NCBI RefSeq assembly: GCF_028823535.1
Contig: NZ_JAQIYM010000090.1
Location: 744,001-808,000, forward strand
Direction: 5' to 3'
Source: Pseudomonas serbica
GTDB taxonomy: Bacteria > Pseudomonadota > Gammaproteobacteria > Pseudomonadales > Pseudomonadaceae
Length of the DNA stretch: 64,000 nt
Below, in pieces: positions 15,599-23,347 of the stretch. Within the stretch, counting starts at the first letter, position 1. Each line of letters starts with the position of its first letter. Under the pieces are notes generated by a model. The model had not been told where the DNA came from. It made no database searches and worked only from the letters and a program-made list of their open reading frames with translations. A program made the translations under genes and the position numbers.

Positions 15599-16381
15599 AT
15601 GAAAGCAATCAAGTTCGCCGCAAGTGCTCTGACCGTCCTGGCCCTGGCAGTTTCGGCAGGGTGTCAGATGCTCCATTCGCCGGCCCCTACCAAGCCTCCA
15701 GTGGCTAAGTCAGCTATCCCACAGGTCAACGTGGATTTCGACTTTGACATGTACAGCGTGAAGCTGAGAGATCCCAAGGCCCCGGACGTTGACTGGCAGC
15801 GCCTGGAAAATGACATCCTGGCGCAAGCATCGGGTGCTCAAATACTGATGCGCGGGAATTTTAAGAGCAGCTACGCCCAGAGCCAGGAAGTCCACCTGAG
15901 TGCGGAAGTTACCCCGGAGATCTTTCGTAAAGCGCTAGAGCATCAGGGAAAGGTTGCAACCGAGTCCACCCATGCCACGACCGTAAACGGCTTGGATATG
16001 AAGTTGGGCTACACCGACTCTAAAGCTTTTTTGAAGTTGCCGCTGTGTCAGCCGGACGTACTGGTGCCTGGCAAGTTCTCGTCAACCCAAGCCATCACAC
16101 TGAATCCATTGATTCGTAGCGAGGACAACATTCTGTTGACCTACGAGATCAAGTTCACCCCGGAGATTTTGATACCAGGCTGCCCTGATACGGACACTCG
16201 AAGCATCCTGCCGGGTGCACACGGTATGAAGCGCGTGTCGGCATCGACAGTCCTTAAAGGGAACTCCGTGGTCGTTTCAGGGCTGCGTGAGCAGGTGATG
16301 GATCCGGTGACCCAGAGCTATGCGGACAATGCTGACAACGAAATCAAGATCGTGGTGATCAAGCCAACCATCCGCCAGTAA
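15599..16381 (+). CDS. Secretin-like C-domain lipoprotein (copy 1 of 3)
   Basis: A 260-residue predicted lipoprotein: a signal peptide ends in VSAGC, with the cysteine near residue 22. After it come a segment shared with the next two genes (DVDWQRLENDIL, then KALEHQGKVATEST) and a part that looks like the secretin C-domain core. That core shows a strand after a small loop (TTVNGLDMKLGY), then a paired-strand element (DNILLTYEIKFTPEIL), then the late signature ASTVLKGNSVVVSGLREQ and a terminal strand (EIKIVVIKPTI). Secretins such as PilN are 500-700 residues; the N-domains and much of the barrel are missing. ATG at 15599 is chosen over 15593 for spacing. The family link is inferred from motif order. 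Confidence 0.5.
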   Translation: MKAIKFAASALTVLALAVSAGCQMLHSPAPTKPPVAKSAIPQVNVDFDFDMYSVKLRDPKAPDVDWQRLENDILAQASGAQILMRGNFKSSYAQSQEVHLSAEVTPEIFRKALEHQGKVATESTHATTVNGLDMKLGYTDSKAFLKLPLCQPDVLVPGKFSSTQAITLNPLIRSEDNILLTYEIKFTPEILIPGCPDTDTRSILPGAHGMKRVSASTVLKGNSVVVSGLREQVMDPVTQSYADNADNEIKIVVIKPTIRQ

Positions 16382-16392
16382 TCACGCATTGG

Positions 16393-16434
16393 GGCAAGCA
16401 GGGCAGGTGGGCTTTATAGCTCGCTTGCCTTTTT
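16393..16434 (+). terminator. Probable terminator
   Basis: GGCAAGC and GCTTGCC form a 7-bp stem with a long loop, followed by TTTTT. It lies between copies 1 and 2 of the secretin-like family and may attenuate rather than end transcription. Confidence 0.55.
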
Positions 16435-16459
16435 CCGTGGTGCACCAGGAGAAAAGATC

Positions 16460-17296
16460 ATGAATTTCCGAAAATTGACGGCAGCTTCGCTGGCCGCCCT
16501 GACCTTGTCGCTGGCTACCAGTAATGCGTATGCAATCGCTCATACCAAACAGGAACACTACACGGCGACCTACAACACCAGGGTGTTGACCTTCAAAGTG
16601 ACACTCAACGATTCCCGAGCCACCGATGTGGACTGGAGCCGGTTACGGGAAGATGCACGCCAGATTGACCAAGGGGTCGAGCTGAAGCTGCGTAATACCT
16701 ACAAGCGTGATCAAGAAATCGACCTGACCGAAGCACTGCTCAGCAGCAATCTGAGCACTACCGCCTTCGAAGATGCCCTTTCTAAACAAGGCAAAGTGGA
16801 AAAAGCGACGGAGAGCGATGTGCTCGTAGGCGGGAACGGTAGTCCGATGCCGTTTGATAAGGATACCGTTACGGCCATAACTGCTAAGGAATGCTTAGGT
16901 GTTCAGGTTGAGCCTGGTTTTATTCAAATGCGGGAGCGAGTGAAAGTAACTCCGACAGCGGGTAGACAGGAGAAGGTTATCGTCAGTTACGACATCGAGT
17001 TTTCCGGCAAGGTTCATAGGGTGATTTGCCAGGAGCATGAGGTGCCACGTACTGGTTACGGTGACGCGGATGAGTTGTCGGAGTACCGTCGCCCGGCAGT
17101 GACCACTGTCCAAACCGTGACCGATGAAGAGCTCCCGGTTAATCGTCATGCCGCTATGACGGTGCTTGAGCAAGGACAGACATTGGCGGTCTCTGGCTTC
17201 CACCTGAAATCAATTAACTCAAGCTCGCGTTACGCGGAAGATGCCAAATCGAACGAAGTGACTGTGGTGTTGATCCAGATCGTTCCAGCCGATTAA
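16460..17296 (+). CDS. Secretin-like C-domain exported protein (copy 2 of 3)
   Basis: A 278-residue protein with a cleavable signal peptide (cut after SNAYA, about residue 25) and no lipobox, unlike copies 1 and 3. It shares DVDWSRLREDARQI and ALSKQGKVEKATESDVLVGG with copy 1. Secretin-like marks are the loop NGSPMPF, the strand pair KVIVSYDIEFSG, the signature VLEQGQTLAVSGFHL and the final strand NEVTVVLIQIVP. Ribosome site AGGAGAAAAG is strong. Probably periplasmic or outer-membrane associated. Whether it can form a ring is unknown. Confidence 0.5.
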   Translation: MNFRKLTAASLAALTLSLATSNAYAIAHTKQEHYTATYNTRVLTFKVTLNDSRATDVDWSRLREDARQIDQGVELKLRNTYKRDQEIDLTEALLSSNLSTTAFEDALSKQGKVEKATESDVLVGGNGSPMPFDKDTVTAITAKECLGVQVEPGFIQMRERVKVTPTAGRQEKVIVSYDIEFSGKVHRVICQEHEVPRTGYGDADELSEYRRPAVTTVQTVTDEELPVNRHAAMTVLEQGQTLAVSGFHLKSINSSSRYAEDAKSNEVTVVLIQIVPAD

Positions 17297-17373
17297 TCGA
17301 CCTTTCTACCGAAGGTAGGCTTGCCAGCGGCTGCATCGCTGGCTTCAACCCCTCAACCCGTACGGAAGCACCC

Positions 17374-18069
17374 ATGAAGATCAAGAAACTGACCGCTGCG
17401 CTCTGTGCGGCCTTTGCACTGACCACGCTGGCCGGGTGCCAAGCCTCATTCACCTTCAGCGAATCCTCGTCATCCGGTGTTGTGCTGTATCGCTCGGTGG
17501 GCCTGGTCTCGACCCTCTATAGCTTTAAAATGCCGGATGGCCCAGGTGTGATCGACTGGAGCAAGATCGGAGCTGTAACGAGCACTGAAGGGCCTGGGAC
17601 AGTGATCCTGCCGAAAACATTGAAGGCCGAAGATCTCATGGATGGCCTGCGCAAGCAGGGTGAACTGACCTTTATTACCAGTTCCATTGGCTACGCAGAG
17701 TTTGGGCAAGATGTGCCAATAGGGCAGGGTGCGACCGGTTACATGGTCAAGAAGACCTGTGATGCGAGTAAGCATGAAGCTGAACCCATTTCACCAGTGG
17801 CCTCAGTCCAGACCCTGCCGGGAAATCCCCCGAAATCTTGGGTGTCGTTCGATTCGAATTTCGCAATGCGCGATTGGCAGCAGCGGATGAGCAGTTGCTG
17901 GACTGTTGAGGAAGCTCGACAGGTCGAAAGTAATCCCTACGCGAAGCACCTGGTCGTGATCAGCGGCGGGGAAGGCATTGCAACGGCCTGGCCGGAGAAG
18001 ACGTCTTCTGGCCAACCTGCCGGCAAGACTCTAACGCTGATGGTTCTACGCCCGCTGTTGATGGAGTGA
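17374..18069 (+). CDS. Secretin-like C-domain lipoprotein (copy 3 of 3)
   Basis: A 231-residue lipoprotein with a clear lipobox (TTLAGCQ, cysteine near residue 22). It keeps the family marks in reduced form: VIDWSKIG, LMDGLRKQGELTFITSS, HLVVISGGEG and the end strand LTLMVLRPLLME. It is the shortest and most diverged copy. Two hairpins without T tracts lie in the 78-bp gap before it. Three paralogues in a row, two of them lipoproteins, suggest a small outer-membrane assembly or regulators of a real secretin. That is inference. Confidence 0.5.
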   Translation: MKIKKLTAALCAAFALTTLAGCQASFTFSESSSSGVVLYRSVGLVSTLYSFKMPDGPGVIDWSKIGAVTSTEGPGTVILPKTLKAEDLMDGLRKQGELTFITSSIGYAEFGQDVPIGQGATGYMVKKTCDASKHEAEPISPVASVQTLPGNPPKSWVSFDSNFAMRDWQQRMSSCWTVEEARQVESNPYAKHLVVISGGEGIATAWPEKTSSGQPAGKTLTLMVLRPLLME

Positions 18070-18080
18070 TGCGCTGCGGG

Positions 18081-18479
18081 CTACCTGACCAGCTTTAGGC
18101 TGGCCCGCCGTTCGTTAACCGTCAGTTCTTGGATCTTCTCCCGGACAAGCCTGGCGCTGTTGATCGAAATCTCAGCGCCGACATGGTTACCGCGATTGCG
18201 AAGCTTCTCCGCTTCCTGTTCCAGGGCTGCAGCGCCAGCCTCCATCACCTGTTGATGCTGAAGCGCACGGCGTGCGACGGCGATGCTCAAGCCCTCCCGG
18301 TGTTTGGTCGCCAGGTGCAGGGAGTCTGCCGCAACGCCAATAAGCCCAGCCAGCAGCGCGTCATAGCTTTCCTCGCTGTATTCCTCATCCGGTTTCTCAA
18401 GGTACAGCTCCAGACCGGTCGCTGCCGTTTTCAGGGCGGACAATTGGCGCTGCAGTTCTTCCTGGTCGGCGAGGTTCAT
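18081..18479 (-). CDS. Unknown helical protein, paralogue of the gene at 21069
   Basis: A 132-residue helical protein. It shares with the leftward gene at 21069-21371 the pattern EELQRQLSALKTAA at the start, ESYDALLAGL, then KHREGLSIAVARR. The C-terminal third (coiled coil VMEAGAAALEQEAEKLRN) is not in the shorter paralogue. Both genes have TGTAGAAT followed by a copy of the 14-bp element just upstream, so promoter and gene were duplicated together. Ribosome site is weak (AGGACAACC). Family not recognised. Confidence 0.65.
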   Translation of the reverse strand: MNLADQEELQRQLSALKTAATGLELYLEKPDEEYSEESYDALLAGLIGVAADSLHLATKHREGLSIAVARRALQHQQVMEAGAAALEQEAEKLRNRGNHVGAEISINSARLVREKIQELTVNERRASLKLVR

Positions 18480-18497
18480 CGGTTGTCCTGACCCATG

Positions 18498-18511
18498 GCT
18501 GGTGAATTACC
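18498..18511 (-). promoter_or_regulatory. Copy of 14-bp recurrent element (GGTAATTCACCAGC)
   Basis: Lies directly after TAGAAT (a possible -10) of the leftward gene ending its start at 18479, in the same place as in the paralogue at 21392-21405. Position suits a repressor site over the transcription start. Confidence 0.45.
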
Positions 18512-18650
18512 ATCATTCTACATCACGAATTCGGTAGCTGTCTGTGACGTGTGTCGCGGTGGAAACCACCTGATCTTGTTTGTGATGGCGGGCCAATGCT
18601 AGTGTCAATATAGGCCTTAAAAGAACAATAAAAGACAAGGACACTGGCCA

Positions 18651-19139
18651 ATGAGCCTAGTATTTGACGAGCCGATTGAGATCAATCTGGCCGAGCGCAC
18701 GCCTGGCAATCTGAACTCCCCAGTTATGGAGGACACTCCGACTGCCTACCGTGATCAGGCATTCGTGGTGGATGTGGTGCAATTCAATGTCGCAGAGCAC
18801 GCACACGCGCCAGCTGACAGCTTTGGCACGATCATGAGCAACGGGAAGGGTTCTGTGCAGGCACTGATCGATTCGTCCCAGAGCATGAAGGACACGATCA
18901 GTGTTCACACCAGGGTCATTGACCGGGTGATGGAGCAACACGGCGGGCTCAAGAACTACAAGCCTTCAGCCCTGTTCGAAACGCCAGAGGCCCTGGTTGC
19001 CAGCATTACCGGGGACGCGTCACTGGCCAGTCTGTTCAAGGCCCAGTCCATCGCGAAGGGGCTTTATCCAGCCGGCCCTCTGTCGGAGAGATCTCGAACC
19101 ATCGTGGCGGAGTTTGATGGTTTGCCGAGTAGAGGCTGA
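18651..19139 (+). CDS. Unknown 162-residue protein
   Basis: Ribosome site AAGGACA lies a little far upstream. The product is soluble, with no cysteine and no membrane segment; the second half is helical (ALIDSSQSMKDTISVHTRVI). A terminator follows the gene. Family not recognised. Confidence 0.6.
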   Translation: MSLVFDEPIEINLAERTPGNLNSPVMEDTPTAYRDQAFVVDVVQFNVAEHAHAPADSFGTIMSNGKGSVQALIDSSQSMKDTISVHTRVIDRVMEQHGGLKNYKPSALFETPEALVASITGDASLASLFKAQSIAKGLYPAGPLSERSRTIVAEFDGLPSRG

Positions 19140-19163
19140 GCCGGAACACCGCCCCAGCAAAAG

Positions 19164-19194
19164 AATCGTCACTCAGGTGGCGATTTTTTCTTTT
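19164..19194 (+). terminator. Rho-independent terminator
   Basis: AATCGTCAC and GTGGCGATT form a stem with a 4-base loop, followed by TTTTCTTTT. It ends the gene at 18651 and abuts the end of the leftward gene at 19194. Confidence 0.8.
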
Positions 19195-19517
19195 CAGGCC
19201 ATGAACGAATCGGCCCGCTCGACCACTGCTTCCAAGCGCTCATAGACAGCCGAAATTTGAGCGGCGTCGAACTCCTTGAGCGCCGATAACTTGGAGACTT
19301 CTCCAACGAAGCCGCGCAGGGCTCCCATTTCGGTGTCCGCCAGCTTTTGCTCATCATCCGATAGTGCCTGGCCGGAGACCCGCGTTTGCAGACTTTCAGC
19401 GGTTCTTTCCAGCAACATGATTTTGTCGACGATTGAATCCGTGAGCATTTCTTTGTGCGCTGCATCCATGGTTTTAACATCCTCTGGTGGTGCCGTAATG
19501 GTATCATCGGTTGCCAT
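19194..19517 (-). CDS. Unknown 107-residue helical protein
   Basis: An acidic, almost wholly helical protein with coiled-coil character (IVDKIMLLERTAESLQTRV, then ISAVYERLEAVVERADSF). The frame is chosen over an overlapping one at 19169 because its composition is protein-like and its ATG is followed by a normal acidic N-terminus. Family not recognised. Confidence 0.6.
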   Translation of the reverse strand: MATDDTITAPPEDVKTMDAAHKEMLTDSIVDKIMLLERTAESLQTRVSGQALSDDEQKLADTEMGALRGFVGEVSKLSALKEFDAAQISAVYERLEAVVERADSFMA

Positions 19518-19584
19518 GAATTGCCCGAGCCTGCATTAGCGATTTCGGGTATGTACTGTAGGCCTCATTTCCTGCGGAATCTGC

Positions 19585-19788
19585 ATGACAAACCAAGAAA
19601 TACTGGATGACTTCGGCCACCTGGTCGGCAAAGCTTATTCCGAGTGCCTTCGAATGGACATCGCCGAGCAAACGGGTCGCACCGTGCGCTACTGCGGTCT
19701 TGTCCTGGAGACGGAAGATCACAGGTCGGATCGCCTGAACATTCGGGTCAACAACGACGGCATCATCAGCGGGTTTTTGTTCATCTGA
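19585..19788 (+). CDS. Unknown 67-residue protein
   Basis: A compact protein with GRTVRYCGLVLETEDHRSDR then RLNIRVNNDGIISGF, probably a small beta sheet after an N-terminal helix. Ribosome site GCGGAA. Family not recognised. Confidence 0.55.
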   Translation: MTNQEILDDFGHLVGKAYSECLRMDIAEQTGRTVRYCGLVLETEDHRSDRLNIRVNNDGIISGFLFI

Positions 19789-19826
19789 TGGGTGCCTTCG
19801 ACCACATACAAAAGATAGGATAGGGA

Positions 19827-20258
19827 ATGATTAAGCAAGTATTGCTGTTTTGCTCGATGCTCTGCGCGTTTCCAGCCATGGCTGAGGAGAATGAGCACTT
19901 TCTTCCGCCGCTGCCATGCTCAGGCGTGGTGGAATCAGCCAGCGACATCATGGGGAAATTGTACTCGATTGATACAAATCTGATCACCGTTGACGTCCTA
20001 AGCGTCAGTAAGCTCGAAAACGACACCGAGCTGACCTCCAAGGTGATGACGACCTATCAGGGCCACCAATGCGATATGGTATGGTCGACGCCGACGATAA
20101 ACACTGCGATAGCCTTCTGTGCGCCTGAATTGTCATCCCTTTCTTGCAAGGCCGCTTCTCCAAGTCAAAAGGAACTGGACGAACTTGTTCGGTTGAAAAA
20201 AATGCGTAAGCCTGCAGATGCCAAACCAGGTTCTAGCTATGTACAGCCGTTTCCTTGA
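19827..20258 (+). CDS. Exported protein of unknown function
   Basis: A 143-residue protein with a signal peptide (MIKQVLLFCSMLCAFPAMA, cut after AMA at about residue 19). The mature part has four or five cysteines (PLPCSG, HQCDM, FCAP, SCKA) that could form disulfides in the periplasm, and a basic, proline-rich tail. Ribosome site AGGGA. The compartment is well supported; function unknown. Confidence 0.65.
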   Translation: MIKQVLLFCSMLCAFPAMAEENEHFLPPLPCSGVVESASDIMGKLYSIDTNLITVDVLSVSKLENDTELTSKVMTTYQGHQCDMVWSTPTINTAIAFCAPELSSLSCKAASPSQKELDELVRLKKMRKPADAKPGSSYVQPFP

Positions 20259-20311
20259 GCCTTGCATGGCCAGGCGTTAATGTTGACCAAAATCAGCCGT
20301 AGGGAACGCAG

Positions 20312-20890
20312 ATGGAAATCTTTGATTTTTTGCGCATCGACAAGCCGCTTGAGCAGTTGGAGTCGAGCTATTTCGCCATTCTCTCAGACATGATCGAGGA
20401 CTGTTTCGGCGGGACGAAGGCTGAGCTGGGCCAGTTCTCCGATTTTCTGCAGGAAACGTTCATTGCGCAGTTGAGAGCAGTCTCCCCTGAAGTCCGTGCG
20501 GCGATTGTCCAACACCAGCCAGTTTCCACGGAGCTGCGCCAGGCGTATGTACTGGGTCAGTTGTCGCTGGCGCAGAGTTTGATCAGTTCCATTTGCAGCA
20601 AGCGTGTTGACGATAACTTTGAACCGACCCTGCTGGAGCGCAAGTATCGCGATCTGCTGAAGCTCCTATTGGCCAAAGACATGACCGACGCAGAGCTTGC
20701 CGAGCTGACCGCCAGCACCCCGGAAACCATCAACCGCAAGATGCGGCGCTTACGCATGATCGGTGCCGCAGATTTCCGGAAGGATTTTCGCAAGGATGGT
20801 TCGCACGTGATCAACTTCCTGACATTGCCGGCGAAGGGTGTCTTGGAACACCACCGTATCAGGCCGAAAGCAGTGCGTGATGGCATTTAA
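20312..20890 (+). CDS. Protein with winged-helix-like C-terminus, possible regulator
   Basis: A 192-residue protein. The first 110 residues are helical. Residues about 113-175 look like a winged helix: KYRDLLKLLLAKDMTDAELA, then STPETINRKMRRLRMIGAAD as recognition helix, then a wing. This matches MarR- or ArsR-like layouts in outline. Ribosome site AGGGAACGC. It may regulate the neighbouring genes; a DNA target is not evident. Confidence 0.6.
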   Translation: MEIFDFLRIDKPLEQLESSYFAILSDMIEDCFGGTKAELGQFSDFLQETFIAQLRAVSPEVRAAIVQHQPVSTELRQAYVLGQLSLAQSLISSICSKRVDDNFEPTLLERKYRDLLKLLLAKDMTDAELAELTASTPETINRKMRRLRMIGAADFRKDFRKDGSHVINFLTLPAKGVLEHHRIRPKAVRDGI

Positions 20891-20904
20891 CGGACGGACA
20901 GTCG

Positions 20905-20932
20905 TTGCTGCCTGGAAGGCCTGATCTAGAAT
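20905..20932 (+). promoter_or_regulatory. Possible promoter for a short RNA
   Basis: -35 TTGCTG at 20905-20910, 16-bp spacer, -10 TAGAAT at 20927-20932. There is no gene downstream before a terminator at 21003. Confidence 0.4.
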
Positions 20933-20938
20933 GATATC

Positions 20939-21030
20939 TCGTAGGCCGATTGGCTTACTCGAATGTGCGTCAAAAACACAGGCGAAGTGCAGTAGTGTGC
21001 ACCCCCCGTTTCGAAAGATCCGGGGGTTTT
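20939..21030 (+). ncRNA. Candidate small RNA of about 90 nt
   Basis: Bounded by the possible promoter at 20905-20932 and a terminator hairpin CCCCCG / CGGGGG at 21003-21026 followed by TTTT. No open frame with a ribosome site lies inside. It might instead be just the 3' end of the transcript from 20312. Weak candidate. Confidence 0.3.
21003..21030 (+). terminator. Rho-independent terminator
   Basis: CCCCCG and CGGGGG form a stem around a 12-base loop, followed by TTTTATAT. It ends transcription coming from the left. Confidence 0.75.
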
Positions 21031-21068
21031 ATATGGGGTTGTCGGCGCCTGGGCCTAGCTGGATCGCG

Positions 21069-21371
21069 CTACTCAGCGGCCTTAGCTGCCCGGCGATTCT
21101 TCGCATCGCTGATCGAGAACACCGCCGCAGTCTTGAACGCTGCATCGGATTGATTATGCCGATTTGCAATGGATAAGAGCAGATTTTCCCGGTGTTCCTG
21201 CACGATACTTTGGGTATTTTCTAGCTCGGCATTGAGCTGGGCCAGCATGCGGGCATAGCTTTTCTCAGGATGGGGGTCATCACTTTTGGTGACCCAGCCT
21301 TGTATCAGCGAAGCCGCTACTCTCAAGCTGGTCAGCTGGCGGTTCAATTGTTCTTTGTCGTCGGTGTGCAT
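21069..21371 (-). CDS. Unknown helical protein, paralogue of the gene at 18081
   Basis: A 100-residue protein. The ATG at 21371 gives an N-terminus that aligns with the paralogue (MHTDDKEQLNRQLTSLRVAA); a longer frame from 21407 would run through the shared upstream element and is rejected. Shared features are KSYARMLAQLNAEL and QEHRENLLLSIANR. It lacks the coiled-coil extension of the 132-residue paralogue. Family not recognised. Confidence 0.6.
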   Translation of the reverse strand: MHTDDKEQLNRQLTSLRVAASLIQGWVTKSDDPHPEKSYARMLAQLNAELENTQSIVQEHRENLLLSIANRHNQSDAAFKTAAVFSISDAKNRRAAKAAE

Positions 21372-21391
21372 TGGCAGCCCTGGGTGCAGAA

Positions 21392-21405
21392 GGTAGTGAA
21401 TCGCC
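21392..21405 (-). promoter_or_regulatory. Copy of 14-bp recurrent element (GGCGATTCACTACC)
   Basis: The most diverged good copy. It follows TAGAAT of the gene starting at 21371 with the same spacing as in the paralogue at 18498-18511. Confidence 0.4.
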
Positions 21406-21463
21406 ATGATTCTACACCAGATTCACCGGGAACGGCTGCCGTCAGCATTTCTGCACGGGTCGG

Positions 21464-21865
21464 TTACTTGATTGCATGCTCTTTGACGCCGTAGCCACGG
21501 ATGCCGCTCAGCTGGCCGTTCTCGAAGAACACCACCACGTTGCCTTCCAGATCGTCGCGGATGCCGTAACGATGGATGTAGAAGTCCACAATAGCCCGGC
21601 CATCGTCGGTGAGCGGGACGCCTTTCTTGAAGGTGAGCCACTCAACCCGATCTTCGAGATCCGTGTCTTCCCAGGTGCCGTCAGTGCTGCGAGTGACGCG
21701 AGCGATGTTGATGCTCGACTCGACGGTGTGATCTTGCATGTTCAGGCGCACGCCAGGTTGCAGCTTGATCTGATCAGCCTTGATGCCCGACTCTAGAGCG
21801 GCGGCAGCCTTGATGACCTTGCATTGCGCCTGGGAGGGCTTCCAGATCTTCGCCGGCGTGTTCAT
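21464..21865 (-). CDS. Unknown 133-residue protein
   Basis: ATG at 21865 has AGGGAG upstream and overlaps the stop of the gene before it by ATGA, so it is the second gene of a leftward pair. The product has an N-terminal basic helix and a C-terminal beta-rich part (GNVVVFFENGQLSGIRGYGV). Family not recognised. Confidence 0.6.
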   Translation of the reverse strand: MNTPAKIWKPSQAQCKVIKAAAALESGIKADQIKLQPGVRLNMQDHTVESSINIARVTRSTDGTWEDTDLEDRVEWLTFKKGVPLTDDGRAIVDFYIHRYGIRDDLEGNVVVFFENGQLSGIRGYGVKEHAIK

Positions 21866-22056
21866 TGTGGCTCTCCCTTCAACTCTGGCTGCGGGATGTC
21901 CGGCAGTTGGCTCCAGTAAGGATTGAAGGTATCTGGACGAGTCATCCAGACCGTGTTGTCGTTGCACCGAGCAATGACCACCAACTGATGATCCTTGGTT
22001 TCGGACACCTTTTGGTTGATCGCGGTGATTTGTTCGATCTTGCGTGTCTGATCCAT
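21862..22056 (-). CDS. Unknown 64-residue protein
   Basis: ATG at 22056 has AAAGGAAAT upstream and is preferred to the longer frame from 22143, which would run through a regulatory element. The product is DQTRKIEQITAINQKVSE followed by a strand pair and a proline-rich tail. First gene of a leftward pair. Family not recognised. Confidence 0.55.
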   Translation of the reverse strand: MDQTRKIEQITAINQKVSETKDHQLVVIARCNDNTVWMTRPDTFNPYWSQLPDIPQPELKGEPQ

Positions 22057-22135
22057 CTCGGATTTCCTTTTATTTGCGCGGCTAGGGCGGTGATTTGGTG
22101 CCAATCCAGGCCGTAAACTGTGGCGCGGATAGCCT

Positions 22136-22149
22136 GGTGGCAAATTACC
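22136..22149 (-). promoter_or_regulatory. Copy of 14-bp recurrent element (GGTAATTTGCCACC)
   Basis: Lies 80 bp upstream of the leftward gene starting at 22056 and points toward it. It is close to the consensus. Confidence 0.45.
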
Positions 22150-22197
22150 ATCCTAAACGACGTATCGGCAATATATGAACTATGAATTGCGCTGTTC

Positions 22198-22220
22198 AAT
22201 TCGAATAATTCGATTATGAT
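22198..22220 (+). promoter_or_regulatory. Operator repeats and -10 of the antitoxin-like gene
   Basis: Two AATTCGA repeats (22198-22204 and 22207-22213) lead straight into a TATGAT -10 (22215-22220). Antitoxins of this type bind repeats over their own promoter, so these are likely self-control sites. Confidence 0.5.
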
Positions 22221-22244
22221 GGAATTCATCTTCCTACCAATGCG

Positions 22245-22700
22245 GTGCTTGCCATGCCAACCCTTTACACAATCCCCGGCGCTTTCGAGCGTGCAACCGC
22301 TGAAAAGGCATTGCCACCCCTGCGTGACCTGCTTGATACGGGCGCAGTCACTCACCGGATACGCCTGTTGGATGAAAACGTTGAAAGAGAGGTCGAGGTA
22401 CCGGCTATTGCGCTCTGGCTGCTTCAGCATGCGCTGGAGGAGATTGCGAAGGGTAACGGTGCTCAAGTTGTGCCGGTACAGGCCGAACTGACTACACAGG
22501 AAGCGGCTGACCTGCTAAACGTGTCCAGGCCCTATCTGATCAGGTTGGTTGAGGCGGGCGCCATCCCTTTCACCAAGGTCGGACGTCATCGCCGGCTGCG
22601 CCTGGTGGACGTTGTTGCGTACAAAACGAAGCGAGACGCGGAGAGTGCATGGATGATGAATGCGCTGGCGGAGCAGGGCCAAAGCATCGGGACGGTGTAA
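22245..22700 (+). CDS. Antitoxin-like protein with excisionase-type DNA-binding domain
   Basis: A 151-residue protein. Residues about 80-130 are a MerR/excisionase-like helix-turn-helix: LTTQEAADLLNVSRPYLIRL, then VEAGAIPFTKVGRHRRLRL and DVVAYKTKRD. The N-terminal part is the helical region usual in antitoxins that pair with PIN-domain toxins. No PIN gene follows; the next gene is 50 bp away on the other strand. So this is an orphan antitoxin or a plain regulator. The operator-like repeats upstream support autoregulation. Confidence 0.7.
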   Translation: MLAMPTLYTIPGAFERATAEKALPPLRDLLDTGAVTHRIRLLDENVEREVEVPAIALWLLQHALEEIAKGNGAQVVPVQAELTTQEAADLLNVSRPYLIRLVEAGAIPFTKVGRHRRLRLVDVVAYKTKRDAESAWMMNALAEQGQSIGTV

Positions 22701-22753
22701 AAGCGATGGCAGGTCGGACAGGGGCCGTCTAATTGAGGGCCCCCATTCGTTGT

Positions 22754-23239
22754 TCAGCGACCGCTAGCAGTCATGACGTCACCACCCTGCATCAAAGCGT
22801 CGAGAGCGCCGCGAAGGGTGTCACCCTTGAACGTCTCGGAAATCGGCGTCAAATCCCACGTGACCTCCGCGTGGTAACCATCCACGACATAAGTAAACTC
22901 AACTTGCTTGTGGAGTGTCTGGTGGCGCTCAATGAAGTCCAGCATCTGACTGTCGGTGAACTGATATTGGCGGGGGATGAATTCCCCTTCCATTGGCGGT
23001 GGAGCGACGTCAAAAGTCTGCTCTGGCGCCGTTACTGGGGTGACCGCGACGACCTGGATTTCTTGAGGATCGTCAGGCATCGAAATTCTCTGACCGGTAA
23101 TCTCATCGAACTCTTCGCACAGCATCACACCGTCGACCCATAGCCAGTGGCCTAGTCGACTGTTTACCGACGGTTTGTACTCGGCAATTGTCCAGACGCC
23201 TTTATATTTGACTCGGTAGTAGCCTTTTAGTCGTTCCAT
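22754..23239 (-). CDS. Unknown 161-residue protein
   Basis: Ribosome site AAAAGGATAG is good. The product starts with a beta-rich domain (YYRVKYKGVWTIAEYKPS, then HWLWVDGVMLCEEFDEITG) typical of small phage or plasmid proteins. A proline-rich link follows, then a helix-strand region (DSQMLDFIERHQTLHKQVEF). No signal or membrane segment. Family not recognised. It is the last of the leftward genes downstream of the CoA synthase-like gene but is separated from it by 108 bp. Confidence 0.6.
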   Translation of the reverse strand: MERLKGYYRVKYKGVWTIAEYKPSVNSRLGHWLWVDGVMLCEEFDEITGQRISMPDDPQEIQVVAVTPVTAPEQTFDVAPPPMEGEFIPRQYQFTDSQMLDFIERHQTLHKQVEFTYVVDGYHAEVTWDLTPISETFKGDTLRGALDALMQGGDVMTASGR

Positions 23240-23347
23240 CTTTTCTATCCTTTTAACGCTGAATTATTGTGTTCTGTGTTCAGGGGGCCGGTTTCAATAG
23301 TCCTGCTGCGATCATGTAACTGACCAAAATCATATTGCAGGTTGTTT

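Noticed and set aside
22245-23239. A toxin-antitoxin pair formed by the antitoxin-like gene and the next gene
   Set aside because: The next gene is on the opposite strand and shows no toxin motif.
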